This document shows, piece by piece, positions 30,831 to 42,330 of a DNA stretch of 64,000 nucleotides. The notes beneath the pieces were generated by a model that was given only the letters and a program-made list of their open reading frames with translations, was not told the DNA's origin and made no database searches. Source of the stretch: Diabrotica undecimpunctata (taxonomy: Eukaryota > Arthropoda > Insecta > Coleoptera > Chrysomelidae); NCBI RefSeq assembly GCF_040954645.1, contig NC_092807.1, positions 76,152,021 to 76,216,020 of the forward strand, in the 5' to 3' direction. Numbering within the stretch: position 1 is the first letter of the stretch; each line of letters opens with the position of its first letter. The translations under genes were made by a program, and so were the position numbers.

Positions 30831-31800
30831 CAGGTATATATTCAGATTTGTGAAAGTGTCTCTGTTAGGGACATTGAAGGAGCACACCTGACTTTTTTCG
30901 GGGTTTGGCTTAAAATTGAGTTATAATCTATTTTTAGGTATGATTTAGATTTTTCTCCACTTCACCAACAAAAGTTTTTGGCTGTGCAACAATAGATAAT
31001 GTATCGTCTACATAATAAAAGTCCTAGTATTTACTGGTATGAGTTGTGTAAATGTTATACAGAGTAGGTGCCATTACAGGACCCCAAAGAGACAGTCATT
31101 CTACGTTCTCCATCTGCTATTCTTACCATTGAGTGATACGAAAAATTTTCTGTTGTGTAGGCATACGCGGATAATACAAGTGAGTTTATTACCTCAGGGG
31201 ATATTACATAGATTTTGGAGAAATACCCTATAATTTAAGGTGTCGTAAGCGGCATTAAGATTAACAAATACCACTCCTCATACCTGATATTTTTCGTACT
31301 TCTCTTTGCTGTGTTGGGCAAGATTTAGTATTTGTGACGTATATGATTTAACCTGTCATATATAGCCACTTTTTTTTAATTTGAGTTTTTCTTCTATTAT
31401 CGATTTATATTAAGGATCATGTGCAGAAGTATTTTGTATAGCTGACAAAATAGATATATTGGCCGATAGCTTTTGTGATCGTTGGAGTTTTTGCCAGGTT
31501 TAAGCAAGGCAACAACTTTGTCTTTGCTTTGCTTGTCTAAAGACTTTGGATATTAGCCATTGTTGTATTTTTGGTTCAAATTTTAGAGTTAGTTTTGTGC
31601 TCAGATCCTCAGCCAGGAGCCGTAATATTGTTCATTATATACGTGGATAGCGGATCCAAGCTCAACATCGTTGAAAGGTTCTCTCAGCTGACTGGTTTTG
31701 TTTTCTTTCATTATAAGTTTTTCTTTACTTCTTTGCCTGCATTTAATATGTAATTTTCAGCGATCAGCTTAATACCAAATACCATAGGATTGGCCATCTA
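30830..31800 (-). pseudogene. LINE reverse transcriptase remnant, copy 1
   Basis: Read leftward on minus from about 31,800, the sequence gives a pre-RT part, then a domain with NLNAAYDTLKYRVFLQN-like motif A, LHNRKFFVSLNGKNSRWR, and after the palm KPNPEKSQVCSFN near 30,880. This is an insect LINE RT of jockey-like type. It is closely related to the remnants at 40,215-40,860 and 43,775-44,240. Dozens of stops and frameshifts show great age. It ends near 30,840. Confidence 0.65.
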
Positions 31801-32159
31801 TGTGCTTCCTGCATTTTGTTAAGTGCATATGTAAAGTGGAGTGTCTTTATCTCTAGATATACTCTTAATATTTATACACATAATTAGAATAGTTATAGAC
31901 CAAAAATATCCTGGCTTAAAAACCTAAGGGAATGGTTTGAAAGCAGTAGTGCAGAACTTTTTAGAGCGGCAGTCAACAGAGTCCGTATAGCCATGGTGAT
32001 TTCCAACCTTCGATAGAAGATGGAACTTAAAGAAGAAGGTGGAAAATAGCATAAACTATCTACGTAATAAATCCCATTAACCTGTTAGTAATGGATAACC
32101 AGATATATTTAAAAAGATTAAGTGCCTTTCTTTTTATTTTGGATTTTGAATTTTGCATA
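31801..32159. other. Nothing recognised
   Basis: An AT-rich spacer between a LINE remnant and the first copy of the CTAGACCAAGCG-type motif. Confidence 0.4.
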
Positions 32160-33965
32160 ACTAGAGCAAGCGACTAATTTTTGTGTATTAGTTTTGCATC
32201 AGTAGACCAAGCGCCTCTTGCGAGCGTTTTAATGATTGTGAATCGAATATTTGGCAACATATTATGTACATAAACGTTGTTAACAATGGTGACGTTGGCA
32301 ACTTGTTGAGGCGTTTAGATTAAGAAGTAGTGGCAGTTATTGCTTAAATTTTTCTATAATAGTCACATTACAGAAGAGCTAACACAGAAAGAGAATACCT
32401 AACAAAAGACATAACACTAAGTAAAATGTATAAATTGTATATTAAAGAAGCAGATAATGACCTTGTTAAATTTTCGTTTTACAAAAAAATGTTTTTAACA
32501 CGATTTAATCTTCAAAGAAAAAAGTTGAAAAAAGTTACTTGTAGTAGATGTGATTGTTTCGAATTAGAAATTAAAAATTGTGCAGATAACGAACAATTAA
32601 ACAAGTTAAAAAAAGAAAAAATGTGCAATTAGAAGAAGCTGAAAATGCACAATCTAGAAGAAAACTAGACATGAAGATAAGCAACTATCAACCAGAAGTG
32701 GAAACCTTTTGATTTGATTTAAAGAAAAACTCTTCCCCTTCCGAGAATTCTAATAAATATTGTATATTATAAGCGTCAATTATGTATTTACAATCTTGGT
32801 ATCCATAGCGCCAAGGATAACAAAGGTCATTGTTATATTTGGATAGAAGGTGAAGCTGGTCGGGGAGCCCAGGACGTAGGCATTTGTCTTAAGAAACATA
32901 TTGAAGAAAATGTTACTTCTGCAAGACATGTAATTTTTTGGTCAGACTCTTGTGGCGGCCAAAACCGCAACATCAAAATAGTTTTGATTCTGAAAACGAT
33001 TTTGGAAACTCATCCTACCATTGAAAAAATTACATTACGCTATTTCCTTCCTAGTCATAGCTTTTACCCAATGGTAGTGATTTTGGAGATTTTGAAAATG
33101 CCCTAAAATTTCAACAACGTTTATATATCGTTGATGATTAAATAAACGTGATGAAAAAATCCCGTAAAAAGAAACCACTAGTAGTTCACAGAATGAAAAA
33201 AAAAAGAATTCGTTGGAACAAAGAAGTTAGAAACGATGATTACAAACCGTAAGTCAGACATACAAAAGAGTAAGGCTGGTTTAAAACAAAAGAAATTTAA
33301 ATAAGAAAGGATATACCACTCATTATTTTTATGAAAACTTAACACTAGTGAAGTTGAAGTAAATCTTTACAAGGATTTTTAAAAATGACGGCCTGTTGCA
33401 ATGCAATCCGTAAGTAACCACTTGATTCCTCTTTGGCCCACAGGCAAGCCACTTTTTGTGCCTAAGCTTAACGACAATCTTTAACGCACCTAATACCAAA
33501 TGATGCAAAACCTTTGTATTGCTCTCTTTTCAGAAACAATACAATAGAAGACGACATTAAGTTTTTATATTTTTGATTAATTTCTTAAGTAATATAAAAT
33601 ATTCAAAAACAACGACTATTTTTGTCATACCTAAAAAGAAATAATAGCTTGTGGCCTACCAATAATTCACTAAAAGTGATATTTTAGTTACTCATCACTA
33701 GACCAAACGACCTCCATGTCGCTTGGTCTACTGATGTATAACACAATTACACAACGTGGCGAAAATCGTAAGTCGACCAAAAGACTTTTTTTTTTGTTTT
33801 TCTTTAATATTGGACAAGTTACTATTTCGCACTTATAAGAAACATAAAAAACTGTATTCGAAAACAAAAAATTACGATAATTGTAACATATAGTGAATTT
33901 TAATAGAGTGAAAATTTTAAAGTCAAATATCTCAAAATCATATTTTGGCGCTTGGTCAAGTGATG
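32160..33965. mobile_element. DUF7869-like DNA transposon with repeated end motif
   Basis: Motif copies flank the coding remnant: ACTAGAGCAAGCGAC at 32160-32174, CATCAGTAGACCAAGCG at 32197-32213, CATCACTAGACCAAACGAC at 33693-33711, the exact inverse CGCTTGGTCTACTGATG at 33720-33736, and CGCTTGGTCAAGTGATG at 33949-33965. The 17-bp pair 32197/33720 is a perfect inverted repeat. The limits of the element are not certain; the pair would give about 1.54 kb. Confidence 0.55.
32390..33310 (+). pseudogene. Transposon-type protein with SDxCGGQNxN signature (DUF7869-like)
   Basis: Frames read MYKLYIKEADNDLVKFSFYK, TRFNLQRKKLKKVTCSRCDC with a C-x2-C-x-C cluster, a Lys/Glu-rich linker, VYNLGIHSAKDNKGHCYIW, EGEAGRGAQDVGICLKKHI and VIFWSDSCGGQNRNIKIVL. 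The last motif with Asp and GGQN is the hallmark of a protein family abundant in insect genomes and listed as DUF7869, usually regarded as transposon-derived; an RNase-H-like nuclease fold with the Asp in the active site is inference. Stops at several sites and a truncated C-terminus make it a pseudogene. Flanking inverted motifs support transposon origin. Confidence 0.65.
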
Positions 33966-34630
33966 AATTACGCCGTCCATATAAAATTACGAGACAATAT
34001 TCATATGCTGTGGACAAATCGTCATATTTGCGTTATATTGATATGTATACGACAATCAGCTGTAAAAGTCATTGCCTTTTTTTTGCCGTATCATATTTTA
34101 GCATAGTCTTCTGATTTATTTTGTAGTATGTTAACTAAACCGGTTTAGTTTGCGTGAAATGAATCCACAATTCGTCTAATAATATTATGTTTTTAAAACA
34201 GTTGTGTTTTTATGCTCATCCGTTCACTTTTTGTAAAGCAGTCTGTGTAAATATTAGGGATTTACTTATATAATCTTTTTGTATATATAATTTGTTTATT
34301 GATTTTACTTTTTAGATAAAGTTTCATAATTATGGTCCTCTTGCTTTTATTATCTAGGGTAATACATATACATACCCAATTCGAAAGGGAGAAAACCAGC
34401 GGTTTCTAGATTAAACATAGACATTCTTCTCTCTATCTCCCTCTATGTTATATAAAGATCATCGTCATCGCATAGTCAAAACACAGCAAGATTCTATTGC
34501 CTTTTCTTCTTTTTGTTTCCTCATTTCTATTGTAAACTAAGCCACGTAAATGACGTTTTAAAAATTTATCTCAATATTTCTGAAGTGCCTTTCCTGGGAT
34601 AATTTTTTTAAGCCTAGTTCGTTTGATTAC
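33966..34630. other. Nothing recognised
   Basis: AT-rich sequence. No protein-like frame, RNA gene or repeat was recognised. Confidence 0.4.
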
Positions 34631-34639
34631 AAGTAATTG

Positions 34640-35340
34640 ATTTGATAGCTTCCAACAGAGAAGTATTGATTGTAGGTAGAATAGCAAGTGTTGATAAATA
34701 TGATGGGTCGGTAGGTAGTCTCATTATTCCTAAATCTGATCATATGTTACCTCCACCCTTCATTTGTAGACATCGTCTCGTGGCATTTTCCCAATTTAAC
34801 TTGGTAATGCAGTTATTGAGAGAGCCTTTGGATATAGCTAGCTGAACGTTGGAGTTGAGATTGAGTTTCTTGTACGACATTGCTATCTTTATATATGTGT
34901 TTGACATTGGCATTAGTTCCGTTCGTATTGGTTAGTACTCGGACCTTTGTAAGTCGGAAAATACCTCTGATGGCTTTTCTAGCAATCCTGATTCCTGATC
35001 TAATTAATACGTTCTTGTCACATATCCACACATTAGCACTGGTTTAATCACTGTTTTATATATCCTGCTTTTAGAGATTCGTATTAGACTTCTGGATTTA
35101 AAAGTATTATAAGAGTTATGTATACATCAGTTAGCTACCTGAATATTCCCTTTTATTTCTTATGTTACAAAGTTATCTACGATATCTAAAACGTTTCAAT
35201 TCTTTAAAATTATATGGGTTTATTGTTACGTTATGCCCTTCTCTACGTCATCCCTTTTGTATGTTAAAGAACATTTATATGCTTTATTACTGACTATTAG
35301 ACCGTTTTTTTTAGCTAATATCATTATTTTATAGCATCTC
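34640..35340 (-). pseudogene. LINE ORF2 C-terminal remnant
   Basis: Reading leftward on minus: SRSLIRISKSRIYKTVIKPV, then a degraded LxxGxETWT region (LMCGY), EVFSDL near the usual LRRIFG position, IRTE, and near 34,800 NCITKLNWENATRRCLQMKG. This is the typical tail of RTE- or craniofacial-protein-like LINE RTs. Heavily mutated. Confidence 0.5.
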
Positions 35341-35445
35341 ATTATTTAATTTATGGATTAAATCCGGATAGCAAATTGATATTCTTCACTTATGACATTC
35401 TGCAATTATTGTTGGATAGCCCAAAATTGACGAAGTAAGTCTAAA

Positions 35446-35450
35446 ACGTT
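35446..35450. other. Target-site duplication, left copy
   Basis: ACGTT directly precedes the 5' LTR; the same five bases follow the 3' LTR at 39981-39985. Confidence 0.95.
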
Positions 35451-35640
35451 TGTTTGACATTAATGTAAGATAGGCTCAACGTAAACCTGGTAACTATGTC
35501 AAATATGTCAATGTCAAGTCAACACCACTTCCCAACGGGGACAATGGGCGACATGATCATGTTGTAATGTATGAATATTATTAATATATGTTTAGCCAAT
35601 ACAGTAGTTTAATTGAGACCTTATTAACATACTTTAAACA
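35451..35640 (+). repeat. 5' LTR of the young Gypsy element
   Basis: 190 bp with TG...CA ends, immediately followed by the primer-binding site. No clear TATA box is visible; transcription may rely on an initiator. Confidence 0.95.
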
Positions 35641-35652
35641 TGGCGCAGTCAA
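35641..35652 (+). promoter_or_regulatory. tRNA primer-binding site
   Basis: TGGCGCAGTC starts at the first base after the LTR. TGG pairs with the CCA tail of the primer tRNA. The sequence resembles the tRNA-Ser type site of the 17.6/297 group (from memory, not checked). Confidence 0.8.
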
Positions 35653-35655
35653 TTT

Positions 35656-36816
35656 ATGGAATCTACGTGTCCAAGGATAAAGTTAAGTGCTAAGTTTATT
35701 AAAAAGAAAAATTTAAGTGTTCCCAAAATGGCAAGCATGGTCAATGGAATAGGTTATGTTAAGTTACCCCAAGATTTCGACCTCCAGGGTCAGAGTGCCG
35801 CTTCTGAATGGAAATTTTGGAAAATTTCATTCGAAGATTATTTAGTAGCAACAGGACAACACGACGCTGTAGATCAGGTGAAATTATCCATCCTGCGAAA
35901 TATTATTGGCCATGAATCAGCACGGATTATGGCTACTTTTGTTATCCCTGATGAAGAACTAAATAAGTATGAATTCACAATGCAGCTGTTAGATAAGTAT
36001 GTGAACCCAAGAGTTAACGAATGCTTTGAGAGGTACAACTTTATAAAACGAGTACAAGAAGATGGGGAGACATTTGAACATATTTTGACAGAGTGCAGAC
36101 ATTTGGTTAGAAGTTGCAATTACAATGCCCTAGATCCCGATGAGTCATGTGAAGACAAGGCATTAAGAGACAAAATTGTTATGAGAATTAGGGATCCGAC
36201 CACACGAGAAGCCCTCCTGCGAATAGACAAATTAAGTTTAAATAAAGCTATAGAATTCTGCAGAACAAGTGAGCAAAGTAGATCTCAAAATTTACAGTTG
36301 CAATATAACACAGGAAATATTAATCATACACAGAAGATAGAGAAAAAGAAATATGATATAAAGAAGAAACCTTGGAATGAAGAGAAAGAAGTTGAAGAAA
36401 AAGTTTTTTTATGCAGAAGGTGTGCAAAAAAGCATGGTCCGAGGGAATGCCCAGCTTATGGCAAGAAGTGTAACAAGTGTGGACTAAAAAACCATTATGC
36501 AGTTGCCTGCAAGGTCAAAAATATTAAAAGTACTGAAAAAGATGATTGTGAGTCAACCTCTTCTAATGAATTTTTTGTAAGACATGTTAACAGCAGGAAA
36601 AAGGTATGTAATGTTGATTTGATAGACACTTGGGAAGAGTATATAGAGGTTGAAAATTATAAATTGAAAGCTAAGTTAGACACAGGGGCAGATGTAAATG
36701 TTATTCCTTTAAATGTTTATAAAAAATTTAATTGTCAATTTAAAACCAGGCCTACTGAATATGTGTTAAAGGCATTTGATGGAAATGTGTCTCATCCTAT
36801 AGGTGTAGTAATTTAA
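35656..36816 (+). CDS. Gypsy Gag and protease
   Basis: An intact 386-codon ORF. The start is taken at ATG 35656; the ATG at 35728 (MASMVNGIGY) has a better context and is an alternative. Residues about 30-210 form the capsid-type domain (SAASEWKFWKISFEDYLVAT, LLDKYVNPRVNECFERYNF, FEHILTECRHLVRSC). Two knuckles follow: CRRCAKKHGPREC, with one residue fewer than canonical, and CNKCGLKNHYAVAC, canonical. The C-terminal protease has KLKAKLDTGADVNVIPLNVY with DTGA. The frame stops at 36814-36816 within the protease flap region, while the homologous continuation lies in the -1 frame, overlapping from 36780. Either programmed frameshifting or a one-base indel joins it to pol. Confidence 0.92.
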   Translation: MESTCPRIKLSAKFIKKKNLSVPKMASMVNGIGYVKLPQDFDLQGQSAASEWKFWKISFEDYLVATGQHDAVDQVKLSILRNIIGHESARIMATFVIPDEELNKYEFTMQLLDKYVNPRVNECFERYNFIKRVQEDGETFEHILTECRHLVRSCNYNALDPDESCEDKALRDKIVMRIRDPTTREALLRIDKLSLNKAIEFCRTSEQSRSQNLQLQYNTGNINHTQKIEKKKYDIKKKPWNEEKEVEEKVFLCRRCAKKHGPRECPAYGKKCNKCGLKNHYAVACKVKNIKSTEKDDCESTSSNEFFVRHVNSRKKVCNVDLIDTWEEYIEVENYKLKAKLDTGADVNVIPLNVYKKFNCQFKTRPTEYVLKAFDGNVSHPIGVVI

Positions 36817-39782
36817 ATGTAAAATGTAAGGGTAAGAATATTTTTGAAGATTTTGTCATTGTGGATGGTGCAAGTCAGGTTATGATATGTGGACAAACAT
36901 GTTTAAATTTAAGTTTGGTAAAACGTATTGATTCTATAAAAATAAATAAGATAGGCCGGTCTGATTTAACAGATAAATTTATCAATGAAAATTTTGAAGT
37001 TTTCACAGGGTCAGGCAAATTTCCTGGCACATATGAAATTACAACAAATGATAAATTTGAACCAGTTTGCTATCCACCTACCAAGTGTCCAATAAAAATT
37101 AGAAATTCACTTAAAACTGAGCTAGATAGATTAGTCCAAAGAAAAGCAATTGTTAAGGTAGAAAACATAGACCCCAGGGCAAGTATTAATAGAATTGTGA
37201 TAGTCGAAAAGAGTAATGGTAAATTAAGAATATGTTTAGATCCCTCAGATCTGAATAAACATATAGTACGCAAACCTAGAGTTGGGGAGTCCATTGAGGA
37301 AATATGTTCAAAATTATTAAATAAAAATGTATATTCTGTTTTTGATTTATCTGAAAGTTATCACCAACTTTCAATTGATGAAAATTCTTCATGGAAATGT
37401 TGTTTCTCTACACACTATGGAACTTACAGGTTTTTAGTTTTACCTTTTGGGTTATCAAATTCTCAAGACCTTTTTCAAGAGGCAGTTGAAAAGCATTTTG
37501 GTGATATTAAAAACATTGTAGTTTGTCATGATGATATGATCATAGCAGGGGCGTCTCAAGATGAACATGATCAAGCGGTCAAAGAGGTGATAAATAGAGC
37601 AAAAGAGGTGGGTGCTAGATTTAATAAAGAGAAAATTCAATTTAGCAAAAAAGAAGTAAAGTTTATGGGACAAATTTTTTCTCATTTAGGAATGAAAGTA
37701 GATCCTGAGAGGACAGATGCTTTATGTAAATTAGAAACTCCAAAAAGTAAATTAGAGTTACAAAGAATAATAGGTTCCTTTAACTATATTAGACGTTATG
37801 TTAAAAATATGGCTGAGCAAATGCAAATTTTATGTGAACTTTTAAAAAACAATGTAGAATGGCAATGGTTGCCTAAACACCAGGAATGTTTTGATAAGTT
37901 AAAGAAAATAATTTCAAATTCTCCAGCTCTGGTACCATTTGATCCAAATAAAAAGATAGTTTTGCAATGTGATGCATCCAAAAATGGAATTGGGTGTTGT
38001 ATGTTTCAAAACTATGATGGTATGTTGAAATTCGTTGCATGTTCATCTAGGTCTATGAATGAACATGAAATAAATTACAGCCAGACAGAGAAAGAGTTAT
38101 TAGCCATTTTTTATGGTACACAAAAATTTCATAACTTTATTTACCAGTGTGATGTTGATGTCCAAACAGATCATAAACCAATAATTTCAATTATGCAGAA
38201 ACCAATATGCAAAATTGGGTCAGTAAGGTTGCAGCGTTTAAGGCTAAAATTATTAAAGTACATATTAAATATTTATTATGTTCCAGGAAAGCATATTCAA
38301 TTTGCAGATATGCTTTCTAGAGCTAGTTTAAAGGCACAAACCCTTGATTTAGAGATGTTTGATATGGTTCATTCAGTCTCACTATACTTACCAATGACAG
38401 ATAAAAAAATATATCAGTTCAGAGAAGAAACCTCTAAAGATAAAGTTTTGGCTACAATTGTTGATTTTTATTATAAAGGCTGGCCTAAAGAAAACAAGAT
38501 TCCAAAGTATATAAAGCCATATTACAGTATTAAAAATGATATATATGTTGAAGCAGGAATTGTTTTTGTTGAAAATAAAATAATTGTACCAAAATCTCTA
38601 AAACAGGAAATGATTACTCTGTTACATAAAGGTCATATAGGAACTAGTAAAACTATTAATAAAGCAAGATCTTTATTTTTTTGGCCAAACCTTAGGGATG
38701 ATATTGTCCAGTTTATAAAAAAATGTAGAATTTGTGAAAAATTAATGCCAAATAATTATAGAGAGCCAATGTTAGCACATTCAATACCAAAATTGAGGTT
38801 TAATAAAATTGCGGCTGATATTTTGGAATTTGGTGGTAAATCTTACTTAATTCTAATAGATTATTTTTCCCATTGGATAGAGATGCTATCATTAAATAAT
38901 AAAACATATGAAGCCATAATAGATGCAATGCAAGATGTTTTTTCCAGATTTGGCTATCCTCAATTTTTAATTGCAGATAATTTACAATTTATATCATTTA
39001 AGTGTAAAAAATATTACGATAAAAAACAAATTACAGTCCTGACATGTTCACCTCATTACCACCAAAGTAATGGCCTTGCTGAAAAGGATGTAGGAATTTG
39101 TAAACAAATTTAAAAAAAAAGTTTTACAGAAAACTCTGATTATCGTGAGTTAGTTTTAGAATATAATAATACTGCTATTATTTCATTAAGTGCATCTCCA
39201 TCACAAATATTAAATAGTAGATCTTTGAGAACAGAAATACCAGTAAATAGTGAACAATTACAACCTAAAATTCAGAATGAGATTTATAAACTGTTATCGG
39301 ACCAACAACAAAAAACAAAAGTTCAGTATGATAAACATAGTAAACGTACACCAACAACTTATAAAAGGGGGGATAATGTAGTTGTTAAGAGTAGTGTTGA
39401 TAAAGTATGGTATAAAGCTGTTATTGTAAAAAAAGCTAAAGAACCCAGATCATACTGGATAAGAAAGGAATGCAATAATAGGATAGTTAGAAGAAACACA
39501 AGACACATAAGACCATCACATACAAAATCAGATGTAGCAGACATGTATCTTGAACCTGAGTTGTATCCACACACAAACCCAAATAGTTATAAGGATAATG
39601 ATAATAATGATTTAAATAATGTATGTATTCAGGATAATGATTTAACAAATTTGTTTAATGAACATAGGAATACTGATATTGTAAGTCCTCATTATAGCTG
39701 CTCAAAAAATAATGATAGTAAGAAATGTAATGTTTCAAAATTCGGACGTACAATTAAACCTAGGGTACGCCTTAATCTTTAA
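36780..39782 (+). pseudogene. Gypsy Pol: RT, RNase H, integrase with one stop
   Basis: The frame is open from 36780 and overlaps gag by 37 bp in the -1 frame. RT: LRICLDPSDLNKHI, VFDLSESYHQLSID, RFLVLPFGLSNSQDLF and VVCHDDMIIAG, where the usual Tyr of YxDD is Cys. RNase H: KKIVLQCDASKNGIGCCMF, SQTEKELLAIFYGTQKFHNF and VQTDHKPI. Integrase: LLHKGHIGTSKTINKARSLF and CRICEK for zinc binding, AADILEFGGKSYLILIDYF with the first Asp, FLIADNLQFIS with the second, and SPHYHQSNGLAEKDV with the Glu. A TAA at 39111-39113 cuts the frame 23 codons after the Glu. The same frame then continues to 39782 with the GPY/F-like KRGDNVVVKSSVDKVWYKAV and a long Asn-rich tail. Confidence 0.92.
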
Positions 39783-39790
39783 GGGGAAGG
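39781..39790 (+). promoter_or_regulatory. Polypurine tract
   Basis: AAGGGGAAGG abuts the 3' LTR and overlaps the pol stop. It primes plus-strand DNA synthesis. Confidence 0.85.
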
Positions 39791-39980
39791 TGTTTGACAT
39801 TAATGTAAGATAGGCTTAACGTAAACCTGGTAACTATGTCAAATATGTCAATGTCAAGTCAACACCACTTCCCAACGGGGACAATGGGCGACATGATCAT
39901 GTTGTAATGTATGAATATTATTAATATATGTTCAGCCAATACAGTAGTTTAATTGAGACCTTATTAACATACTTTAAACA
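39791..39980 (+). repeat. 3' LTR of the young Gypsy element
   Basis: 190 bp, two differences from the 5' LTR. Followed by the ACGTT duplication at 39981-39985. Confidence 0.95.
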
Positions 39981-39985
39981 ACGTT

Positions 39986-40214
39986 AATCACAAAAAACTT
40001 TTATTAACTAATAACTTCGAGTCTTTATCGCGGTTAATCAATTTCTTCCTTTAAAAAAACGTTTTTTGGCTTATTTCAGATACCCCTGAAGATGCTCTAG
40101 GGAGCGAAAGTACTTGGGCAAGATTTAATTAATAAAACTGTGCTCGATATCTGCCTTTATTTTTCAATTTTTCAAAGTTCATTTATTCGAGCATTCAACC
40201 TTGTATCTATTTTT
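39986..40214 (+). repeat. Retroelement end with hammerhead-core-like motif
   Basis: CTGAAGA (40086-40092), T, stem GCTC/GAGC (40094-40097 and 40102-40105), then GAAA (40106-40109). Upstream is TCTTTATCGCGGTTAATC, which resembles the TTTTTATCGCGGTTCTC segment of the palindrome at 27,303. The parent element is not identified. Confidence 0.55.
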
Positions 40215-40860
40215 TTTATTGTGTTTAAGATATGATTTAGATTTTTTTCCACTTCAGCAACAAAAGTTTTTGGTTGTGCAACAGGAGATGTATTGTCTAC
40301 GTAATAAAAGTCCTAGTATTTACTGGTACGGGGTGTGTTAATGTTCTATTATCGGTAAAATTATATTAAGGATTATGTGCAAAAGTATTTTATATAGTTG
40401 ACAAAATAAATATATTGACCGATAGCTTTTGTGGTCGTTGGAGTTTTTGAAGGTTTAAGCAAGGTAACAACTTTGTCTTTGGTTTGCTTGTCTGCAGACT
40501 TTGGATATCAGTAATTGTTGTGTTTTTGGTACAAATTTTATAAGCTTTGTGCTCAGATCTTCAGTCAGTAACCGTAATATTGTTCATTATATAGGTAGAT
40601 AGTGGATCCAAGCTCAACATAGTTGAAAGGTTCCCTCAGCTGACTGGTTTTGTCCTCTCTCATTTAAGTTTTTCTTTACTTATTTGCCAGCAGAGATAGC
40701 ACTTTTACATTTATTATGTGTTTTTCAGGAATCATATTAATACCAAATACCCTAGGTTTGGCCCTCTATATGTTTCCTGCACTAGAAATACGTCACATTT
40801 GTGCTAAGCACCCTTAATATTTATAGACCTAATTAGAATAGTTGGTCCTAAAAAGGCCGA
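40215..40860 (-). pseudogene. LINE reverse transcriptase remnant, copy 2
   Basis: Nucleotide-level relative of 30,930-31,800 (for example TTGACAAAATAAATATATTG versus TAGACAAAATAGATATATTG contexts), with an internal deletion between about 40,345 and 40,350. The minus strand carries the degraded pre-RT and RT palm of the same LINE family. Confidence 0.6.
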
Positions 40861-41489
40861 TTTGACAAAAATCATATTGAACGGGTGATTAGCCGATTAA
40901 TTAATTGTTCATTACCCAGGGTACGTCCGATTGCGGTGGTCTTATTAGTACTTAAATTTTCGTAAAGGCTTCTCTTTTGAACTCCATAATAAATGGCTAA
41001 TCTTTAACTTTTCATTAAAAATTTAAATTTTACATACTGTTGATGTATGTTTTACATACATACAAGAGGTACCTTGTGGACAACATGTGCTTAATTAGGA
41101 ACGAATTGAGATACATAATCAGAAGACGACAAAGGAAAATCTATATAATATATAATAATCTATATAAATGTATACCATTTTTAACAATGCATATTTATAG
41201 CGCATTTCCAGAGCCAACGTGCTAATTGTATGTAAAATGAAACTTTTTAAGGTTTTTAATGTTTGTATGAAAGATGAAACCGTATGACACATAACCGTGA
41301 AATTTATATACCAACCTATAAATCTCTTTTGAAAGAATACTGACACCTACACATTATCACAATACTACATATCATAATACTAAGAAATTTGTTATTTTAA
41401 TCTAAGAATAGGCTTTATAATTTACGAGAGATTTAATTTAATGTATTTAAAATTTTACAGGATCCGGTATAGATATATTAGATATTCTT
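40861..41489. other. Nothing recognised
   Basis: AT-rich. A minus frame near 41,346 and a plus frame near 41,040 show no recognisable family. Confidence 0.4.
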
Positions 41490-42330
41490 TTAGATTTTTT
41501 AGATATATTATTTCTTCAACACTGAAGTTAGTCCAATCTCTGATATTTCTCTGCCAGATTTTGTCTTTCTTCCCAAGACTTTTCTTCCCTCTACTATTCC
41601 TTGCATGATGACGCATAGAATAGAGTATTTATCGTTTCGAACTGTAGCCCAGATACGATGTCCAGATAGACAATTCGTCTTAACGCTTCTTCGTTTGAGA
41701 CTTTTACAGTCCAAGGAATTTTAAGAATACGCCTATATAGCCACATTTCGAATGCCTTTAATTTTTTTACAGATTTGGCTGTCAGGGTCCAAGCTTCTAC
41801 CCCATATAGCAGTTGCGACCATACGTAACATTCGACGATCTCAGTCTAATAACCACACTCAATTTCTTATTTGTAAACATTGACTTTTATCTGTTTAGTT
41901 TAGTCCTATCATTTTGCTTTATTTGTTAATGATTTCTATAAGAATTTGTAAATCCTCTATATTTTCTGTCATAATTGGGGTTTAGTCTGCAAATTTTATG
42001 TTATTAATGATGCTCACTCCATTCTTTACTTCTTTCCCATAGTGTCTCCTAATATATTAGTTGACAACACACATCTCTGGCTGACTCCCTTTTGAATTTC
42101 TGCTTGATTTGTCTCTCTATCTTTCACCCGCATGACCGCTGTTTGATTTTAGTAGATTTTTTAGTAAATTAATATCTTGGTATCTAGGTGTATGTATTTT
42201 AATGCATGGATGGGCTTACCAGGTTGAACTATGTCAAATACTTTTGAAAATCTATATTAGATATGAATACGTTTTCATTATAATCTCTGCATTTTTTAAT
42301 AGTACCACCATTGCGCACAATTCCTCTTTT
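41490..42330 (-). pseudogene. LINE ORF2 C-terminal remnant (second family)
   Basis: Reading leftward on minus, the part at about 41,835-41,500 gives LLYGVEAWTLTAKSVKKLKA, FEMWLYRRILKIPWTVKV and a tail before a stop at about 41,508. Upstream (to about 42,330) RT palm fragments are visible in mixed frames. ExWTLT followed by FEMWLYRRILKI is characteristic of an insect LINE ORF2 tail. Stops and frameshifts throughout. Confidence 0.65.

Larger units (their letters stand above)
35451..39980 (+). mobile_element. Young full-length Ty3/Gypsy retrotransposon
   Basis: A 4530-bp element with 190-bp LTRs (35451-35640 and 39791-39980) starting TGTTTGACAT and ending ACTTTAAACA. They differ by only two transitions (C/T in GGCTCAACG versus GGCTTAACG, and T/C in TGTTTAGCC versus TGTTCAGCC). 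There is a 5-bp duplication ACGTT, a primer-binding site and a polypurine tract. It encodes gag-protease then pol. It landed in a Penelope-like end sequence that continues at 39,986. Confidence 0.97.
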
